A DNA stretch of 64,000 bases from Thozetella sp. PMI_491 (taxonomy: Eukaryota; Ascomycota; Sordariomycetes; Chaetosphaeriales; Chaetosphaeriaceae): assembly GCA_021432635.1 (NCBI GenBank), contig MU270022.1, forward strand, positions 806,001-870,000, in the 5' to 3' direction. Both the position numbers and the translations under genes were made by a program. Positions within the stretch are counted from its first letter, which is position 1; the number at the start of each line of letters is the position of its first letter. Below, in pieces: positions 12,606 through 25,693 of this stretch. Under the pieces are notes generated by a model. That model was not told the origin of the DNA, searched no databases, and saw only the letters and a program-made list of their open reading frames with translations.

Positions 12606-13404
12606 AGTTGCTATGGCTTCGTCTGAAGTGCACAGAATCTTGAGAGGGGTCACTGCATAATGAGTTTGCAAAAGCGCGTAGCTACCATCATTTCTATGTC
12701 TGCCATTGGGACTTAATGGGAGCTAAGCTACATAACAGGAAGCCAAATCCGGCGTTGGCATTACCAATGGCGATCCGTGGATGCAGAAAATGTCGGAGTA
12801 TCGGCTACGAGGCGTGAGTTTACGACGATAACGACATGTTCGGCAGGGGCTGGTCGGCAGGGCTGTGCGGTAGCAGGGGATGGGAGAAGAGGGGTGGTCT
12901 ACTTAGGACTAATTGGGAGCGAGAACGACGACGGCACGGCGATCAATACAAAAATGGTAAGAAACCCTGGCTGGTGGAAAGCGAAAACGACCAGAGGGAC
13001 CTGAGTGTGGCTGTGCAAACTCATAAAATGACCCGTAGTAACTTCCTCGGTACCCGGTGCTTCGGGGCCTAACTGCTCCGATCGGCGAGGCGGAGGGCTT
13101 ATCTGCCGACTATTACCACAGTATACCTAGAGTTGGTATCATGAAAATGTCTTGAATGCGAATGATAATTGGGATTGGTGTCTCGGCGCAGCATCAGCCT
13201 CGTTTTCGTCATTTGAAGACGTGGTAGGCTTAGCCGATGGTCCGTAAAATGCTACGGAGTTGATGACAGCCGCTAGCTTCTCCTTGTCGGTATAGCACTT
13301 TGATTTGTACTTCTCCGAAGCCTTAAAAGGGACGGACTACCTAGCAGACTATTTCATCGTAGCAGGATTCTGCCATCGAAGTGTTTCGCAGATCAATTCT
13401 CATC
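12606..13404. promoter_or_regulatory. Divergent promoter region, DUF1254 / arylsulfatase
   Basis: About 800 bp between two divergent genes. No convincing coding frame and no distinct operator seen. Confidence 0.4.
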
Positions 13405-15548
13405 ATGATCGTGCCGTTCTTCTGTGAAGCCTTCATTGGGGCTGCTTTCTTGGCATTATCTGTCTTTTCAAACGCAGCAGCAGCTTCAATCGGCACGGAT
13501 GCTACCAACAATTCTCAGCCAAATATCATATTCATCCTAACGGATGACCAAGATGTTCAGATGGGCAGCCTCGACTACATGCCATTTCTGAAGCAGCATA
13601 TGATCGACCAGGGTACGACCTACAACAAGCATTACTGCACGGTCTCACTTTGCTGCCCCTCGAGAGTTAGCCTATGGACAGGGAAGGCAGCGCATAACAC
13701 TAACGTGACTGACGTTCAACCTCCCTACGGTGAGTTCCCACCTCAGTTCTGCGTACTACTTAAGCAAGATATCTCATGCCAGTGGGCAACTAGGTGGTTA
13801 TAAAAAGTTTGTTGACCAACAGCTCAACACAAATTATCTGCCCGTATGGCTGCAAGAGGCCGGCTATGCAACATACTATGTGGGGAAGCTATTTAACACT
13901 CATACCATCTTGAACTACAACGATCCATATGCCGGTGGTTGGGATGGAAATGTGAGCACTGACAATGTTATTATATTTAACACGAAATCGATATTGACAA
14001 CCCGCGCAGGAATTTCTGCTCGACCCTTTCCAGTACTCATACCTCTCCCCGGTATTTCAGCATAACCATGACAACTATACTGCATACCCAGGACAATACG
14101 TCACCGATCTCGTCGCCAACTTCAGCTTCGGGTTCCTTGAGCAGGGAATTCAATCTCAAAAACCTTTCTTCCTCACTATCGCACCCATTGCTCCGCATGC
14201 TGAGGTGACAGTGGACAGCTACGATCCGGCCACTGGGAAGGTCTCTGCCACATTTTCTGCACCCATTCCCGCCGCAAGGCACGAGGACCTGTTCCCCGAT
14301 GCCGAAGTTCCAAGGACTCTCAATTTCAACCCAGATGAGGTTAGCACCAGGGCGCAAAAACATACCGTGTCTGAAGGGTGGCCTGACTAATACACTGTGT
14401 CAGGCTACGGGGGTCAGTTGGGTCAAGCAACTAGAGCAGCTCAACGATAGCCAAATCGCGTACAATGACGACTGGTACCGAAAGCGTCTTCAGGCACTGC
14501 AAGCTGTGGACGAGATGATCGATGAGCTCTTCACACGGCTGGAGAACGAAAATTTGCTTGACAACACGTACATTTTCTACAGTGGGGATAACGGCTTCCA
14601 CATCAGCCAGCACCGTCTGGGACCCGGCAAGACATGTGGCATTGAGACTGATCTTAATGTGCCGCTGATTGTCCGAGGACCCGGTATTGCAAAAGGTGCC
14701 AGCGTTGACTTCCCCACAACTCATACCGACTTAGCACCAACCATCCTAGACCTTGCAAAAGCACCGACGAGGCCGGATTTTGACGGTGCGATTATCAATC
14801 TTGTTGACGGAACTTATTCAGGAGCTATCAGGCAGGAACATGTCAACGTAGAGACATGGTTCCTTCGCAATCCAAATGAAGGACCCCTTGGAATTGATGG
14901 TAAGTAATCTCTCAGCTCTGTTCACCTGGGCAGTTGTCCCGGCGATTGAGACACCCGCTCCGCAAGACGTGAACTGTGTTTTTTGTTATAGGATGTAAGC
15001 TAATTTCCATTGCTACCCTTAGAGCCCGAGGCGGTTGACAACACATTCAAGGGCCTCCGTTTGATCAGTGATGAATATGATCTCTATTATTCGGTGTGGT
15101 GCACTAACGAATACGAACTGTACAATATGACAGTAATTATGAGCCCCGCTGTGCATGCAGAATCACACGATAACTAATCCATTTACAGTCTGATCCGTAT
15201 CAGATGACGAACCTCTTTCTCGACGGCTTCCCCGCCAATGGGAGTTGCTCAGATTCGACGACTAAGCTCGCAAGTCGCTTGGATGGCCTCATGATGGTAC
15301 TCAAATCTTGCCAAGGAGATGTGTGCCGAAATCCCTGGGGCCAGCTAGATTCGTCCGGCTCCATTTCGAGCTTCTCCGATGCCATGGACGGAAAGTATGA
15401 TGACCTGTTCGAAAACCAGCTTCCTAGGGTCAGCTACTCTAGCTGTGAGGCGGGATATATTGTTTCTGCGGAGGGCCCGCAGTTTTCCTCAAGCATGCTT
15501 CAGTCGGAGGGCGGAGTTGGAGACCCGACTTGGGCCATGAGAACCTGA
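13405..15548 (+). CDS. Arylsulfatase (type I sulfatase), secreted
   Basis: Extracellular sulfate-ester hydrolase of about 592 aa. Exons: 13405-13729, 13794-13951, 14010-14339, 14404-14899, 15023-15132 and 15189-15548; all six join in phase. The start is ATG 13405, giving a signal peptide of about 27 residues; upstream only GTG is available. Metal-binding Asp47-Asp48 lie in LTDDQD. The sulfatase signature C83-C-P-S-R87 supplies the Cys that must be oxidised to formylglycine. Further family blocks are GYATYYVGKLFN, SGDNGFHISQHR and the C-terminal DEYDLYYSVWCTNEYELYN. The likely role is releasing sulfate from aryl sulfates or sulfated polysaccharides, often under sulfur limitation. It is the first of three secreted hydrolase genes in the same direction. 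Confidence 0.9.
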
Positions 15549-16365
15549 TCTAATCTCCATGCCGCTCTACAAGGTAGCTAAGGCTACTTGGAGGGATGTG
15601 CGGCTAGGTAGTACCCGAGGGTGGCGAAGCCAGAGAAAGTGGCGAGGAAATGCTCTGATGAAGGTCGTGGTTATTTTTATGAGGTAGCATAACTTTATCC
15701 GAGTCGGGTCACTCTGTTTCTTATGGTGCGGTGAATTATTGCCAGCTGTTTACGGGCGTTGAATAGATCCATGACGCAACACCCAAGCGTGCAGAGGTGC
15801 CTCAATTGGCGGGAGGCGACAGCATTATTGACTAAGCATCCGACTAAGCCGGTCTGGTTGCACTAGGAACCCCTATTGTGTTTGGTCGTTTCTTGGTGGT
15901 TGAAGGTGCGTCAGCCAACCAAGAGCCAAGAAAGTCAAGACCTGATCTGATGCAAAGCAGCAATGCCAGCAAGCGCCATATACGCGCGTTTCGTGTTGGC
16001 AATCTCGTGTTCCTGGGTCCCGGCTGGCTGTATGGGGCAAATCAGGGACGGTGCTCCGCTCCTCAATGGAGAAGACCAGGTCGCTAATGGCTTGCCAAGG
16101 AAGACCAAGGCCCCAGTGGCAGCGAGGACTGACGGCCAAGGGAGCTCCGCCACACTTGGAAGTTTGGCGCCGACACCGTGCCTCTGTTGTCACACGGATA
16201 CGAAATGAATGAATCGCCGCTCCTTCCGGGGCGCTGGAACCCCAAATACCCCGGGGTTTATCGCTTCTCTTTCAATGGTAGTGGTTGCAAGACTTTGCTT
16301 CAACACTGGACTCAACTGATTGTATTTTCTTGTCGCTCGTTTTGAAATTGCAGTTCTATGCAGCA
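15549..16365. other. Intergenic spacer with a weak minus-strand open frame
   Basis: 3' region of the sulfatase gene and promoter of the GH76 gene. A minus-strand open stretch at about 16204-15935 encodes a somewhat hydrophobic peptide but lacks ATG and homology I can recognise. Confidence 0.5.
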
Positions 16366-17955
16366 ATGCGTCTTCTCGTACCTTCAATATGGATTTACAG
16401 TACCACGATAAGTTTAGCTGCAGCTATAGAGATCGACTGGAGCTCTGAATGTTTGTTCTTCTGCTCACGGTCACTGCCGCAATAAACCCGAACTGACATA
16501 AATCGCCGCAGCATCGATCAAGGAAGGCGCTGCCACGATCGCTTATGGGCTCATGAAATACTACACGGGAAACAATACAGGCGATACACCGGGGAACTTG
16601 CCAGATCCTTATTACTGTATGTTAGCTACTCCGCTGCGGGGGAGGATCGGACTGACACAGGGATGCAGGGTGGGAAGCAGGTGCGGTGTTCGGAACGATG
16701 GTCGACTACTGGTAAGAGAATCCGAACGATAGCAGAACATATCCCTAGGCTCGTCTAACAGCCGCAATTTAGGCACTATACTGGAGACGCGAGCTACGTC
16801 GACGTAACATTCCAAGCGATGCAGCACCAAGTTGGCAATGACAAGGACTTTATGCCCGAGAACCAGACAATGACTTTGGGCAACGACGACCAGGGTTTCT
16901 GGGCGATGGCAGCCATGACTGCGGCCGAAGTCAACTTTAAAAACCCAACCGACGACACTGGGGCACAATGGCTCGCTCTCGCACAAGCGGCATTCAACGA
17001 ATGGACGTTTCGCTGGGACACAGATCACTGCGAAGGAGGTCTTCGATGGCAGATATTCACATTTAACAACGGCTACCGATACAAGAATTCAATATCAAAC
17101 GGCTGTTTCTTCAACCTCGCCGGCCGCCTGGCTCGCTATACCGGCAACACAACGTATGCCGATTGGGCCGACAAGATCTATGACTGGATGACCCTGCGCA
17201 AATACATCGACGAGGACTACAACATCTTCGATGGCGCGCACTATGTCGACGGTGACCCGACGGAGAACTGCACAAAGGTCGATCGGGTACAGTGGACTTA
17301 CAACGCCGGCATCTTCCTGCATGGGGCGGCAGCTATGTACAACTTTACCAACGGCTCGTCGAAGTGGGAGGAGCGCACGCGCGGCATCGTCAACCGGACT
17401 GCCGAGTACTTCTTTGACGACAGCGTCATGTACGAGCCGCCGTGCGAGCCGAACTCGGGCTGCAAAACGGATGCGTTGAGCTTTAAGGCTTACCTCGCGC
17501 GATGGATGGCCAGCGCCATCCAACTTGCAAGCTTCACATATGATACGCTCGGCCCGCTCCTGCTGGCGAGCGCCAAGGGTGCTGCGCTGCAGTGCGCGGG
17601 GTCCGATGGAGGGTACAAGGGGCACCCCGGTACCGCCTGTGGGATGAAGTGGACGGAGGGTGCCAACTGGGACGGCTCAAACGGTGTCGGCCAGCAGATG
17701 GCAGCGCTGTCAGCCGTCATGTACTCGCAAGTCCGGAACTTTCGTGTCGTCGCTCCTGTCACTGCGGATACCGGCGGCACCTCAGTCGGGAATCCTACCG
17801 CGGGCCATCCCGTCGACGACAGCTCGCTGAGGCCGATGTCGCCTATCACCACGGGTTCTCGGGTGGCTGCTGCTTTTTTGACCATTTTTGTTCTTGCGGG
17901 CGTTATTGGCGGCTCCGCATTCATGATTATGGATGATTTCAAATTCAGTGCGTGA
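16366..17955 (+). CDS. GH76 alpha-1,6-mannanase-like (Dcw1/Dfg5 family)
   Basis: Cell-surface protein of 471 aa. Exons: 16366-16450, 16512-16616, 16669-16711 and 16773-17955; introns of 61, 52 and 61 bp in matching phase. It has a signal peptide (MRLLVPSIWIYSTTISLAAA), then the GH76 (alpha/alpha)6 barrel with TIAYGLMKYYTGN, WWEAGAVFGTMVDYW and the catalytic Asp pair D116-D117 in GNDDQGFWAMAA. The C-terminus has a Ser/Thr/Pro linker and a hydrophobic helix followed by a short polar tail (MMDDFKFSA). That tail looks more like a type I anchor than a standard GPI signal. Family members act on cell-wall mannan and in cross-linking GPI proteins to glucan. A second, more diverged GH76 gene lies at 45109-46840. 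Confidence 0.9.
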
Positions 17956-18773
17956 GTAGAGAAGCAAGGGGCTGGGCATTGGTCTAAGTCATCGATCCGG
18001 AGCATAAAAAGACTGAGCATACTATGGGTTAAACATACGGACAAGAAGGTGGCGTTTGGCTTATGCGCAAGCTTGATTGTATTTTGGAGGCAAGGATGTC
18101 CCGTGTGCATACAACATCTCATTTGTTATTGGTATGGGTATGGCGTTGCTTGTCTTGGTCAATACAGATCACCTACCTTCCATCCATGTTTGGAAGACAG
18201 GCGGCCATTTCACCAAAGTTTCTTTCTGCTTCTGAGCCGACTTCCAGTCAGACGCGAGAACGGTTGTTTGTTGCTCCCAGAACGCGACAGTTTCATATGT
18301 TTACTTCCAACTTCACTTCGACCACTGGTATCATGAGTGATGCATTGCTAGTAGTGAGTTCTGGGACAAAAGCTGTCCAGAAATACGGTTAAGCTGCCTA
18401 CTTGGCTTGCTAGGTACTTTTCATTGGTGCGCATCGCATAGCAAGCACTTCACTTCACCTCTCGCCATGGCCCCGCAAGCCACGCCGCGAACCCCGGTAA
18501 TTTCTACTGTCGCGCTCGAATACAACCTCACCGACAACCCCACTTTCCGACACGGAATAAATCTTCCGGCATTTTTGGGAAGGGTTTACACCGAGCGGTA
18601 GGCTTGGGCATGTGACGGCCCGCACGCGATCAATTGCCGACGGGCAAGTACCGGCACGTATAAGAGGGATGGGTCGGACGTGGGCGCCTAGTACTTATCA
18701 AATATCTTTTTGGGGGTAGACTCTCGCCTGATTCACGGACGCCTGGACCTCACTCCTGTATCGTGGAGAATCA
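17956..18773. promoter_or_regulatory. Intergenic spacer with TATA-like site before GH93 gene
   Basis: A TATAAG element lies at about 18659-18664, some 110 bp before the ATG of the next gene. Short plus-strand frames here show no family-like sequence. Confidence 0.4.
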
Positions 18774-19969
18774 ATGTGGCTAATAAACTTGCTTAGCGGC
18801 CTAGGCCTTCTGGCCTCCGTAGCACAGGCTTCTCCGAGGTGGCCTGCGATCAAGACCTTTTCCAGTAATGTCGTCTTCACACCGCCGTCCAATTACACCG
18901 ATCCGCAGGTGCTGTACGCACGTACCGTTGAGCTGTTTGATGGTACGCTGCTCGCGACTTGGGAAAACTACTCACCGGAACCGCCGCCGGTCTATTTCCC
19001 CATCTTTGAGAGCAAGGACCACGGCGTGTCCTGGCGAGAGATCTCCAAGGTAACGGACCAGGGCTACGGCTGGGGTTTGCGATACCAACCATTCCTCTAC
19101 GAGCTCCCAGTGCCGTTTGGCGGGTTCCCGGCCGGTACGGTGCTGCTTGCTGGCAGCTCCATTCCGACGGACTTGAGTCAGACGCAGATCGACCTGTACG
19201 CCAGCACAGACAAGGGCCACACCTGGAGCTTCGTAAGCCACATCGCCGCCGGCGGACGTGCGATTCCTAACAACGGCGAGACACCGGTGTGGGAGCCATT
19301 TTTGATGTGAGTGACATCCAGCCCCAGCCTCAGGCCACAAGAACTGACAAGCCCAGGATCTACAAGGACCAGATGGTTTGCTACTACTCCGACCAGCGCG
19401 ACCCCGCTCATGGGCAAAAGCTGGTGCACCAGACGTCCTCAGACCTCCGCACCTGGGACTACCCGGTCGATGACGTCGCTTATGCAAACTATACCTCGCG
19501 CCCTGGGATGACCACAATTACGCAGCTGCCAGACGGCAGATACATTATGACCTATGAGTATGGTGGTGGTCCCGGCTACTCGAACTACAAGTTCCCAGTC
19601 TACTACCGAATTTCGGCCAACCCGCTGGAATTCAACGCGGCACCCGGGCACCCTATCATTACCAAAGATGGATTCGCGCCTATGGGAAGCCCATACATCG
19701 TCTGGAGCAGCATTGGGGGTCCCAACGGCACACTTGTAGTAAGCGATGGGAGCGATAGCGAGGTGTTCGTAAACGGGGCTTTGGGGGCGGACAGCGAGTG
19801 GGAAAAACGCAGCACACCGCAGGCTGTGGCGTATACCCGACATCTTCGAGTCTTCAAGGAAGACCCAAACAGGCTGCTCATTATGGGAGCTGGCCATTTG
19901 CCTCCCTCTACGACCAACAATGTTGGTCTTAGCGTGGTGGATTTGGCAAGAACTGTTTACGGCAAATAA
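18774..19969 (+). CDS. GH93-like exo-arabinanase, BNR beta-propeller, secreted
   Basis: Secreted protein of 381 aa. Exons: 18774-19306 and 19357-19969 with a 50-bp intron in phase 2. Residues 1-19 form a signal peptide. Repeated Asp-box-type turns (ESKDHGVSW, ASTDKGHTW) indicate a sialidase-like six-bladed propeller. The blocks WENYSPEPPPVYFPIF and EPFLMIYKDQMVCYYSDQRD match the GH93 exo-alpha-1,5-arabinanase group. In characterised GH93 enzymes two glutamates about 72 residues apart are catalytic; E174 (WEPFLM) and E245 (TYEYGG) fit that spacing. The likely role is cutting arabinobiose from pectic arabinan. The alternative is an uncharacterised BNR/Asp-box protein. It follows the sulfatase and GH76 genes in the same direction. 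Confidence 0.82.
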
Positions 19970-21347
19970 ATAATGGGCGTGGTACTAATAGGTATCAAAC
20001 AAGGTGCAGTCTTTTTGGGAAGTACTTGTAAAGCTGCTACCGGGACCGACGCTAAAAGTATTACTGAAACAATCAATACGAAACATATCCAAATGTAGGA
20101 ATTTGATCTTACTAACGACGCTATTTTGAGTGATTTACAGCACTGTGGTAGTTTAATGTTACTACTCTAGTCTCACTTCTGCTGCCAGCATTGTAGATAA
20201 TATGTACGAGAGAGAACCTTGGCAGAGAGATGGTAACGCGACCAGAGAAAAGAGAAAAAGGTAAACTAAGACAGAAATGTTACACGTAATAGCTTTCGGA
20301 AGCTTCTAGATCATGACAGGGTTGAAGAGCGCGCCCTTCAAGCCGGGTTGAACAACTTCAAATATACCGGTAAACCTTTTGTCTTGAACCTACATCGTGG
20401 TGCGAAGGCGGCGCAGCGTTACAGCCCGGCATAGGCTAGGCGAGGAATCGCTATATATTAGGACCTCCGCACTGTCAGTACTCGAATACAGGGTAGGGAG
20501 ATTAGGGAGATATTCAATACATAATACCCCAACTGGAATACATTCCAGTACCGGCAAAACAAGCCCCTTTTATTCTACACCTAAACTATTTACGCATCTA
20601 TGCATATATATATATAGTCGCTGAGAATGAGCTAAATATAAATATAAAGAGCTGGTTGACTCGTTAAACCTGGGAAGAACGCACACGAGTTGCCACTTGA
20701 TCGTATTGTCGTGTAGCTTACTTCGGCAACGCGCTGTCTATCGGCTGTGGTCTTCGTTATCGCAATGAGTTAAAAAGACCTACTAGCCTGATACCGGCTT
20801 TGGTATTACAAAAACTGACAAGTAGAAATAGGGTGCTCTCTACATGACAAACTCTCAAATCTTCATCACGGCGATTATCACGCTGGCTACAAAAGTACCC
20901 AGGTACTTCAAGACATACACAACTTCATTGCAGGCACTTTGGGCCCCGCATATGTGGGGAAGCTAAACCGATCGGTCGGTCAGTGTCTCTCAACGGATGG
21001 TCAGGGGCCAAAAGTAATGATCGAGACCTTGCCATGACAGCTCGATGCCCCTAGCATACAGTTGCATATTATAATACGTTCTTCGCCTACTTCTCGCGAC
21101 GCTCATTGGAGGGTCTACTGGCCAACCTACATGTATCATCTTGATCGAGCGTCACAACGTGCAACAGCCTCGTTTCAGGAATCGCCTGTCTTATATAAGC
21201 ACGCTGGAGCGCAACTGGCGATTCCATGACTCAAGTAATTAGGCTCTAAAATTTCGTCTTTTAATTTCGCTGGCCATCTGCAGTTTGTCCCCCACAATGC
21301 CAACCAAAACTCGACGCCGAGCCTGAAACACAACATGGAAGTACAAC
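19970..21347. other. Intergenic, no supported gene
   Basis: About 1.4 kb, moderately AT-rich, with scattered short frames only. It must hold the promoter of the Zn2Cys6 gene at 21348. Confidence 0.6.
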
Positions 21348-22900
21348 ATGGTTGAGATCGAGGATCGGCAGCTGGATTTCGCCAAAGGCCCATGCTGGAC
21401 CTGCCGCAGAAGAAGACTCAAGTGTGATTCGAGGCTACCGACATGCTTTAAGTGCGCTTCAGCCAATCGCGAATGTCTTGGATACAGTGAGATGAGGCCG
21501 CTGGTCTGGTCGGGGCTAGCCAGTCGTGGCAAGCTTGTCGGCCGAACCTTTGATGAATTCGCAGACGCGTGCGAAAACCAGTGGCGGGTGAAGCGCGAAC
21601 GGTCGCATGCCGAGCAGCATGGCGTCTTGTTACGAGTTAGCCTCACCGATCCGATATTCGACGGGTTGAAGAGGCCGGATCGGGAGTATATGGCCTACTG
21701 TAAGCACCTTTTGGGCTCACACTATGGTCGAGCTAACGTCTCCAAGACGAGAAGAGGTGCTGTGCCGAAGGCATTATGTACGGGGACGATTCTAAGAACT
21801 CGTTCAAACGCTTCATATCGATGATGGGGAACCCCGCCGTCAGTCACACCATCTTAGCCATTTCAGCTTGCCACCAGGCACACAGCGGGATGCCATCGCT
21901 TCACGACGCCGACGCTCCCAAGCCTGAGGGGCATGAGTGCTCACTCAAATACGTGACCGATACCGACGCCCACACCCAGCATGTTGACGGGCTTATTCAC
22001 TGTTCGAAGGCCATCCAGGCCCTGTCAGAAGCACTTGCCAAGGGAGACTCGTCGGACGCCATTATCGTGGCGGTCTTCCTGCTGGGTTGGGTTGACATGC
22101 TAGAATCTGGGAAGCGACATTGGTGGCACCACGTTATCGGAATGGGCAACCTCCTTGTTCAACGGAGGGGTCTTTCCAGGACTCCGCTTCAGGATAGCTT
22201 GGAAGAATCGTTCGTCGTGTAAGACACGTCAACCTAGGAGCGCTGACGAGATACTAATGGGAGTAGGCTCTCCATTTTTGGCTCTAGTCTGTCGGCATAC
22301 AATCCTGCACTCGAATCCCTCTTCCCAGGCGATGAGCTGCAGACCATTTTGAGCCGAGCCGAGCACACCTCATGGACAGGCTGCCCGGGCAAGCTGATGT
22401 TTCTCATGTACAGGATGAAGTTCCTGTCTCAAATGGGGCTATCTAGGGAAAAGAAATTGTCCGTCCTCGCCGAAATACGCGAGTTCCCGTCACAAGATTG
22501 GTCTCAGGTCGCCAGCGATCCGGATACCATTGTTCCCAGACATCACCTCGCCTGCGCGTTTAAAGGCGCCGTCGAGATATACTGTCGAAGGGCGCTGAAA
22601 ATCGACTCTGGTGTCCCAGATGATCTCGTCGCCGATACATTGGGCCATATTCTTCATATTGGCCATGAGGATGTCCACTTCAAAGGCATAGTTTGGCCAA
22701 CCTTCGTCGTCGGGCTTGAGTCCCGAAATCCTGTACAGAAGTGTGAAGTTTCAGGCGTCTTCCGCCACCTGGTACGATATCTGAACTCGTGGAATATGAG
22801 ACGAGCGATGCTGCGGCTAAATGACTTCTGGAACCAGCCAGAGTGGTCATCGTGGACAGAACAGATGTTCCAGGAACAAGATGGGTTTTGCCTCGCGTAG
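21348..22900 (+). CDS. Zn2Cys6 fungal transcription factor
   Basis: Nuclear regulator of 485 aa. Exons: 21348-21699, 21747-22218 and 22267-22900; the introns are only 47 and 48 bp but each has a clear branch site (GCTAAC, TACTAAT). The zinc cluster is near the N-terminus: C-WT-C-RRRRLK-C-DSRLPT-C-FK-C-ASANRE-C, about residues 16-43. The rest resembles the fungal-specific TF domain (VSHTILAISACHQAHSG; ALESLFPGDELQTIL). It is convergent with the MFS transporter gene at 23042-24727 with only about 140 bp between stops. The pair may be functionally linked, but this is inference. Confidence 0.87.
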
Positions 22901-23041
22901 TAGGCTCACCATGTCTCTAGTTGGTTCTGGTGATCTTCCGTATCTATGCCTCTATGTAATATATAATACAGTCTATAGATATAATGTTACACATACTACG
23001 CTCGTCTATATGTTAGCTACAAACTCGATCCTACTATGTTT

Positions 23042-24727
23042 CTATTTTGGCGTACTCCTCGCTGTTCTCTCGGCTTTTTCGTCAAAAGTGAGGTCGCTAA
23101 CTGCTTTTCCAATGCGTACTCTGAAGACGACAAGCAAGATTGATAGGCCTCCAAGTCCCATCGCAAAATAGAAAGCAACCTTGAACGCTTGCTGCAGTCC
23201 GAGATCGGCCTTGCTTGCCACAGCGGTGTCTGCCAAGCCAAGAAAAAAGCTCATGCTAGAAAACACGAGGACGTTAATGAATGCCCCAGCTACACCTTGG
23301 TGAGCTTTCGGGATACTGGTTGTGATGAAAACGGTGCTGGTGTTGAACATGACGTCGATGCCGAGCGTGGTGCAGATCATAGCTGGAAAGACCCAGGCCC
23401 AGTAGTTGGGATTCTCAGGCATAAAAGCAAACAGCGATACGCTGACGAGGAATGAGCAGGTAGAAAGAAGGAGCAAAGCTGTGCCAGATAGTCTGTGAAG
23501 GACGAAGCCGCCGAGAAATCCGATCAAAATGCCGCCGACGATCATCGGAACGAACCAAGCAGCGGCAAGCAACGGCTTAATGCCAAGGACAGTCTCGATG
23601 CTATGTTTGTTAGTAGGTGCAGATCTGCGAACCAGATGATAGGTGTACTAACTAGAAGCTGGCGTAGAAGAGGTAGATGCCGAAGAGACCATAGGAGAGG
23701 AACAAGCACAAGAACAACGACTTTGTGTGCTTCGGGGCCAGCATTGTTGGTGGTATTAGCGGGTCTTTTGCAACCCATCCTTCATAGTATACGAAGGCTC
23801 CTAGGAACACGATGCCGACGACAAAGGGGGCCAAAATTTGAGGGGCCTTCCAACCGCCGTTGACATGGGCGCTATCAGTGATCGCATAGGTGACCATGGT
23901 CAAGCCTGGAATCACCAAGACGCATCCCAACCAATCCATGGTAGACTCTGAAGTGGGCTTGTCTCGAGGAACGCAAAGCAAAGAGACAGCGGTGATAATG
24001 GCGATGATGATGCTGTCGATCCAGAAGTACCAGCCCCAATAGAAGAACTGACCGCTGAGACCAGCGAAGAAGATCCCGGTGAAAAAGCCGGCAGGTGCGC
24101 AGCCTCCATAGAGGCTAAAAACGACATTCTTACGCGGGCCAGGACGGTATGTGTTGCCTAACAAATTCATCCCGGCAGTCAACACGGCCGCAGCACCGAG
24201 GCCCTGGAGCGCACGGGTGGCGAGAACCATGGCGTATGTCCGGGCGAACCCTCCGATAAGGGACCAGATAAGCATCCATACCAGGCCAACCATGTATATG
24301 ATGTACCCTCCGTACATGTCGGCGAGTCGGCCGAAGGGGAGGAGAAAGGACCCGACGATGAGGGTCAAGATGCTCGAAGGCCATGTTCGGTTAGATGGAT
24401 CGATATCGAGGTCGTTGATGATAATAGGAAGAAGGACATTGAAGCCGCTAACGAGGAATTCCTGTGAGAGCCCAGCGTCAGTGCTTTTGCAAGGCCATCC
24501 CATAGCTTTCGTCTGAAGGGTGGGCGAAGTCATACGCAAGCGACCATGGAGCCAAGAACACCAACGCAAAAGCCGATTTCCACCCAGGCATTTCGGAAAA
24601 CTGCTGGCCGTCGTCTGCCCAGCTTCTCAAGATCTGGCCGTTCAGAAGGGTGAGAATGAGTGGAAGCCTCAAGGTCAGACTGGAGCACAGCTTCAGCCGC
24701 CACGGGTAACGCCTTGTTCTCTTCCAT
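23042..24727 (-). CDS. MFS transporter, ATR1/AMF1-like drug:H+ antiporter group
   Basis: Plasma-membrane transporter of about 519 aa. Exons: 24727-24536, 24461-23653 and 23600-23042; introns of 74 and 52 bp with good branch sites. ATG 24727 is chosen because the frame upstream starts only with GTG. The cytosolic N-tail is about 45 aa. Then come 12-14 membrane helices with the family blocks EFLVSGFNVLLPIII, motif A-like GRLADMYGG and RALQGLGAAAVLTAG. The wording of these motifs is closest to the fungal ATR1/AMF1 subgroup (aminotriazole, borate or ammonium related), but the substrate is unknown. The upstream gap to the membrane-protein gene at 25694 is a divergent promoter. Confidence 0.87.
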
Positions 24728-25693
24728 TCCGCAAGACAGGGGCAGTTCTTGCTGTAGGATCACCCGCCAATCACAAGAATAGAGTGCACAGGGGTGAAAT
24801 AGAAAGCCAGTCGGAAAGGCACCGGAAATCCGTGATCAAATAGGCGACGGGACCTCGCTTTGCGGCCATATCCTTGAGCATTTTGGTGCCGTATATAGTT
24901 GGTCGTCATGATGAATTCGGAATTTGTATTCCTCAATCCGCAGCTTTACCTGACCTAAATGGGAAGCCAAGCCGCGCACTTCTCGCCGCGATCTGAGGTT
25001 CCGAGTTTACACTCGTCCGGAGGGTCTGGCCCACTCCTGAATCGCGAAAGGCGCTACACCGCATTAGGAAGCCAAGGCGTAGAAACCAAACGACGGTCCC
25101 ACATGGCAGGAAGATCGTCTCCCCCTTCCTTGGGCAACAGACGCCGTCGTCCGACTTTCCATGTGGATCCATTTCCTTTTGTCCAGACCATCATGGGCGT
25201 ATGGTAGTCGGATCGCCCTGCGGTTGTGTCGCAGTATTGCCGTGGCAGGTAAGCTTATTTGATATCCACCTCTTTACCCCCAGCTCTTTTAGGGCTTCGT
25301 GCCCCAGACAGTTTGCAGGGCGTTCAAACTCCCGAGGATTTGTTTCGCGGCCCCAGACTTGGCGAGTTCGATTTGGCGTGGCCTTGGTGTCACTATCTGT
25401 TTGATATGCATACGGTCTGATCCTTACTCACGCTATGCTGTAAATCCATACGGACCGCCGTCGCTGTCGAGACGGATACCGCGCAGCAATTTCCCGGTCG
25501 CGTAGGACGAGCACCATGACCTTTAAGCTGGCCAAAAACCCTTAGGCTATGCTGGAGGACCGGCGGGGCCGGCCTTTGACGAGACTCGGCACAGATCCTC
25601 AGGAGAAGTAGTGATACGGCTGGCCGGCACTACTGTCTTGCGAGATCCAATCGATATTCGGCCTCCAACGTCCTCCCTTTCACGCTATCGACA
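24728..25693. promoter_or_regulatory. Divergent promoter region, MFS / membrane protein
   Basis: About 970 bp between divergent genes. It is GC-rich near 25555-25575 (CGGCGGGGCCGGCC type). No defined operator could be assigned. Confidence 0.35.

Noticed and set aside
15935-16204. Minus-strand open frame with a hydrophobic segment
   Set aside because: No ATG, no convincing splice partner and no recognised family, though it is not excluded as an exon of an unknown gene.
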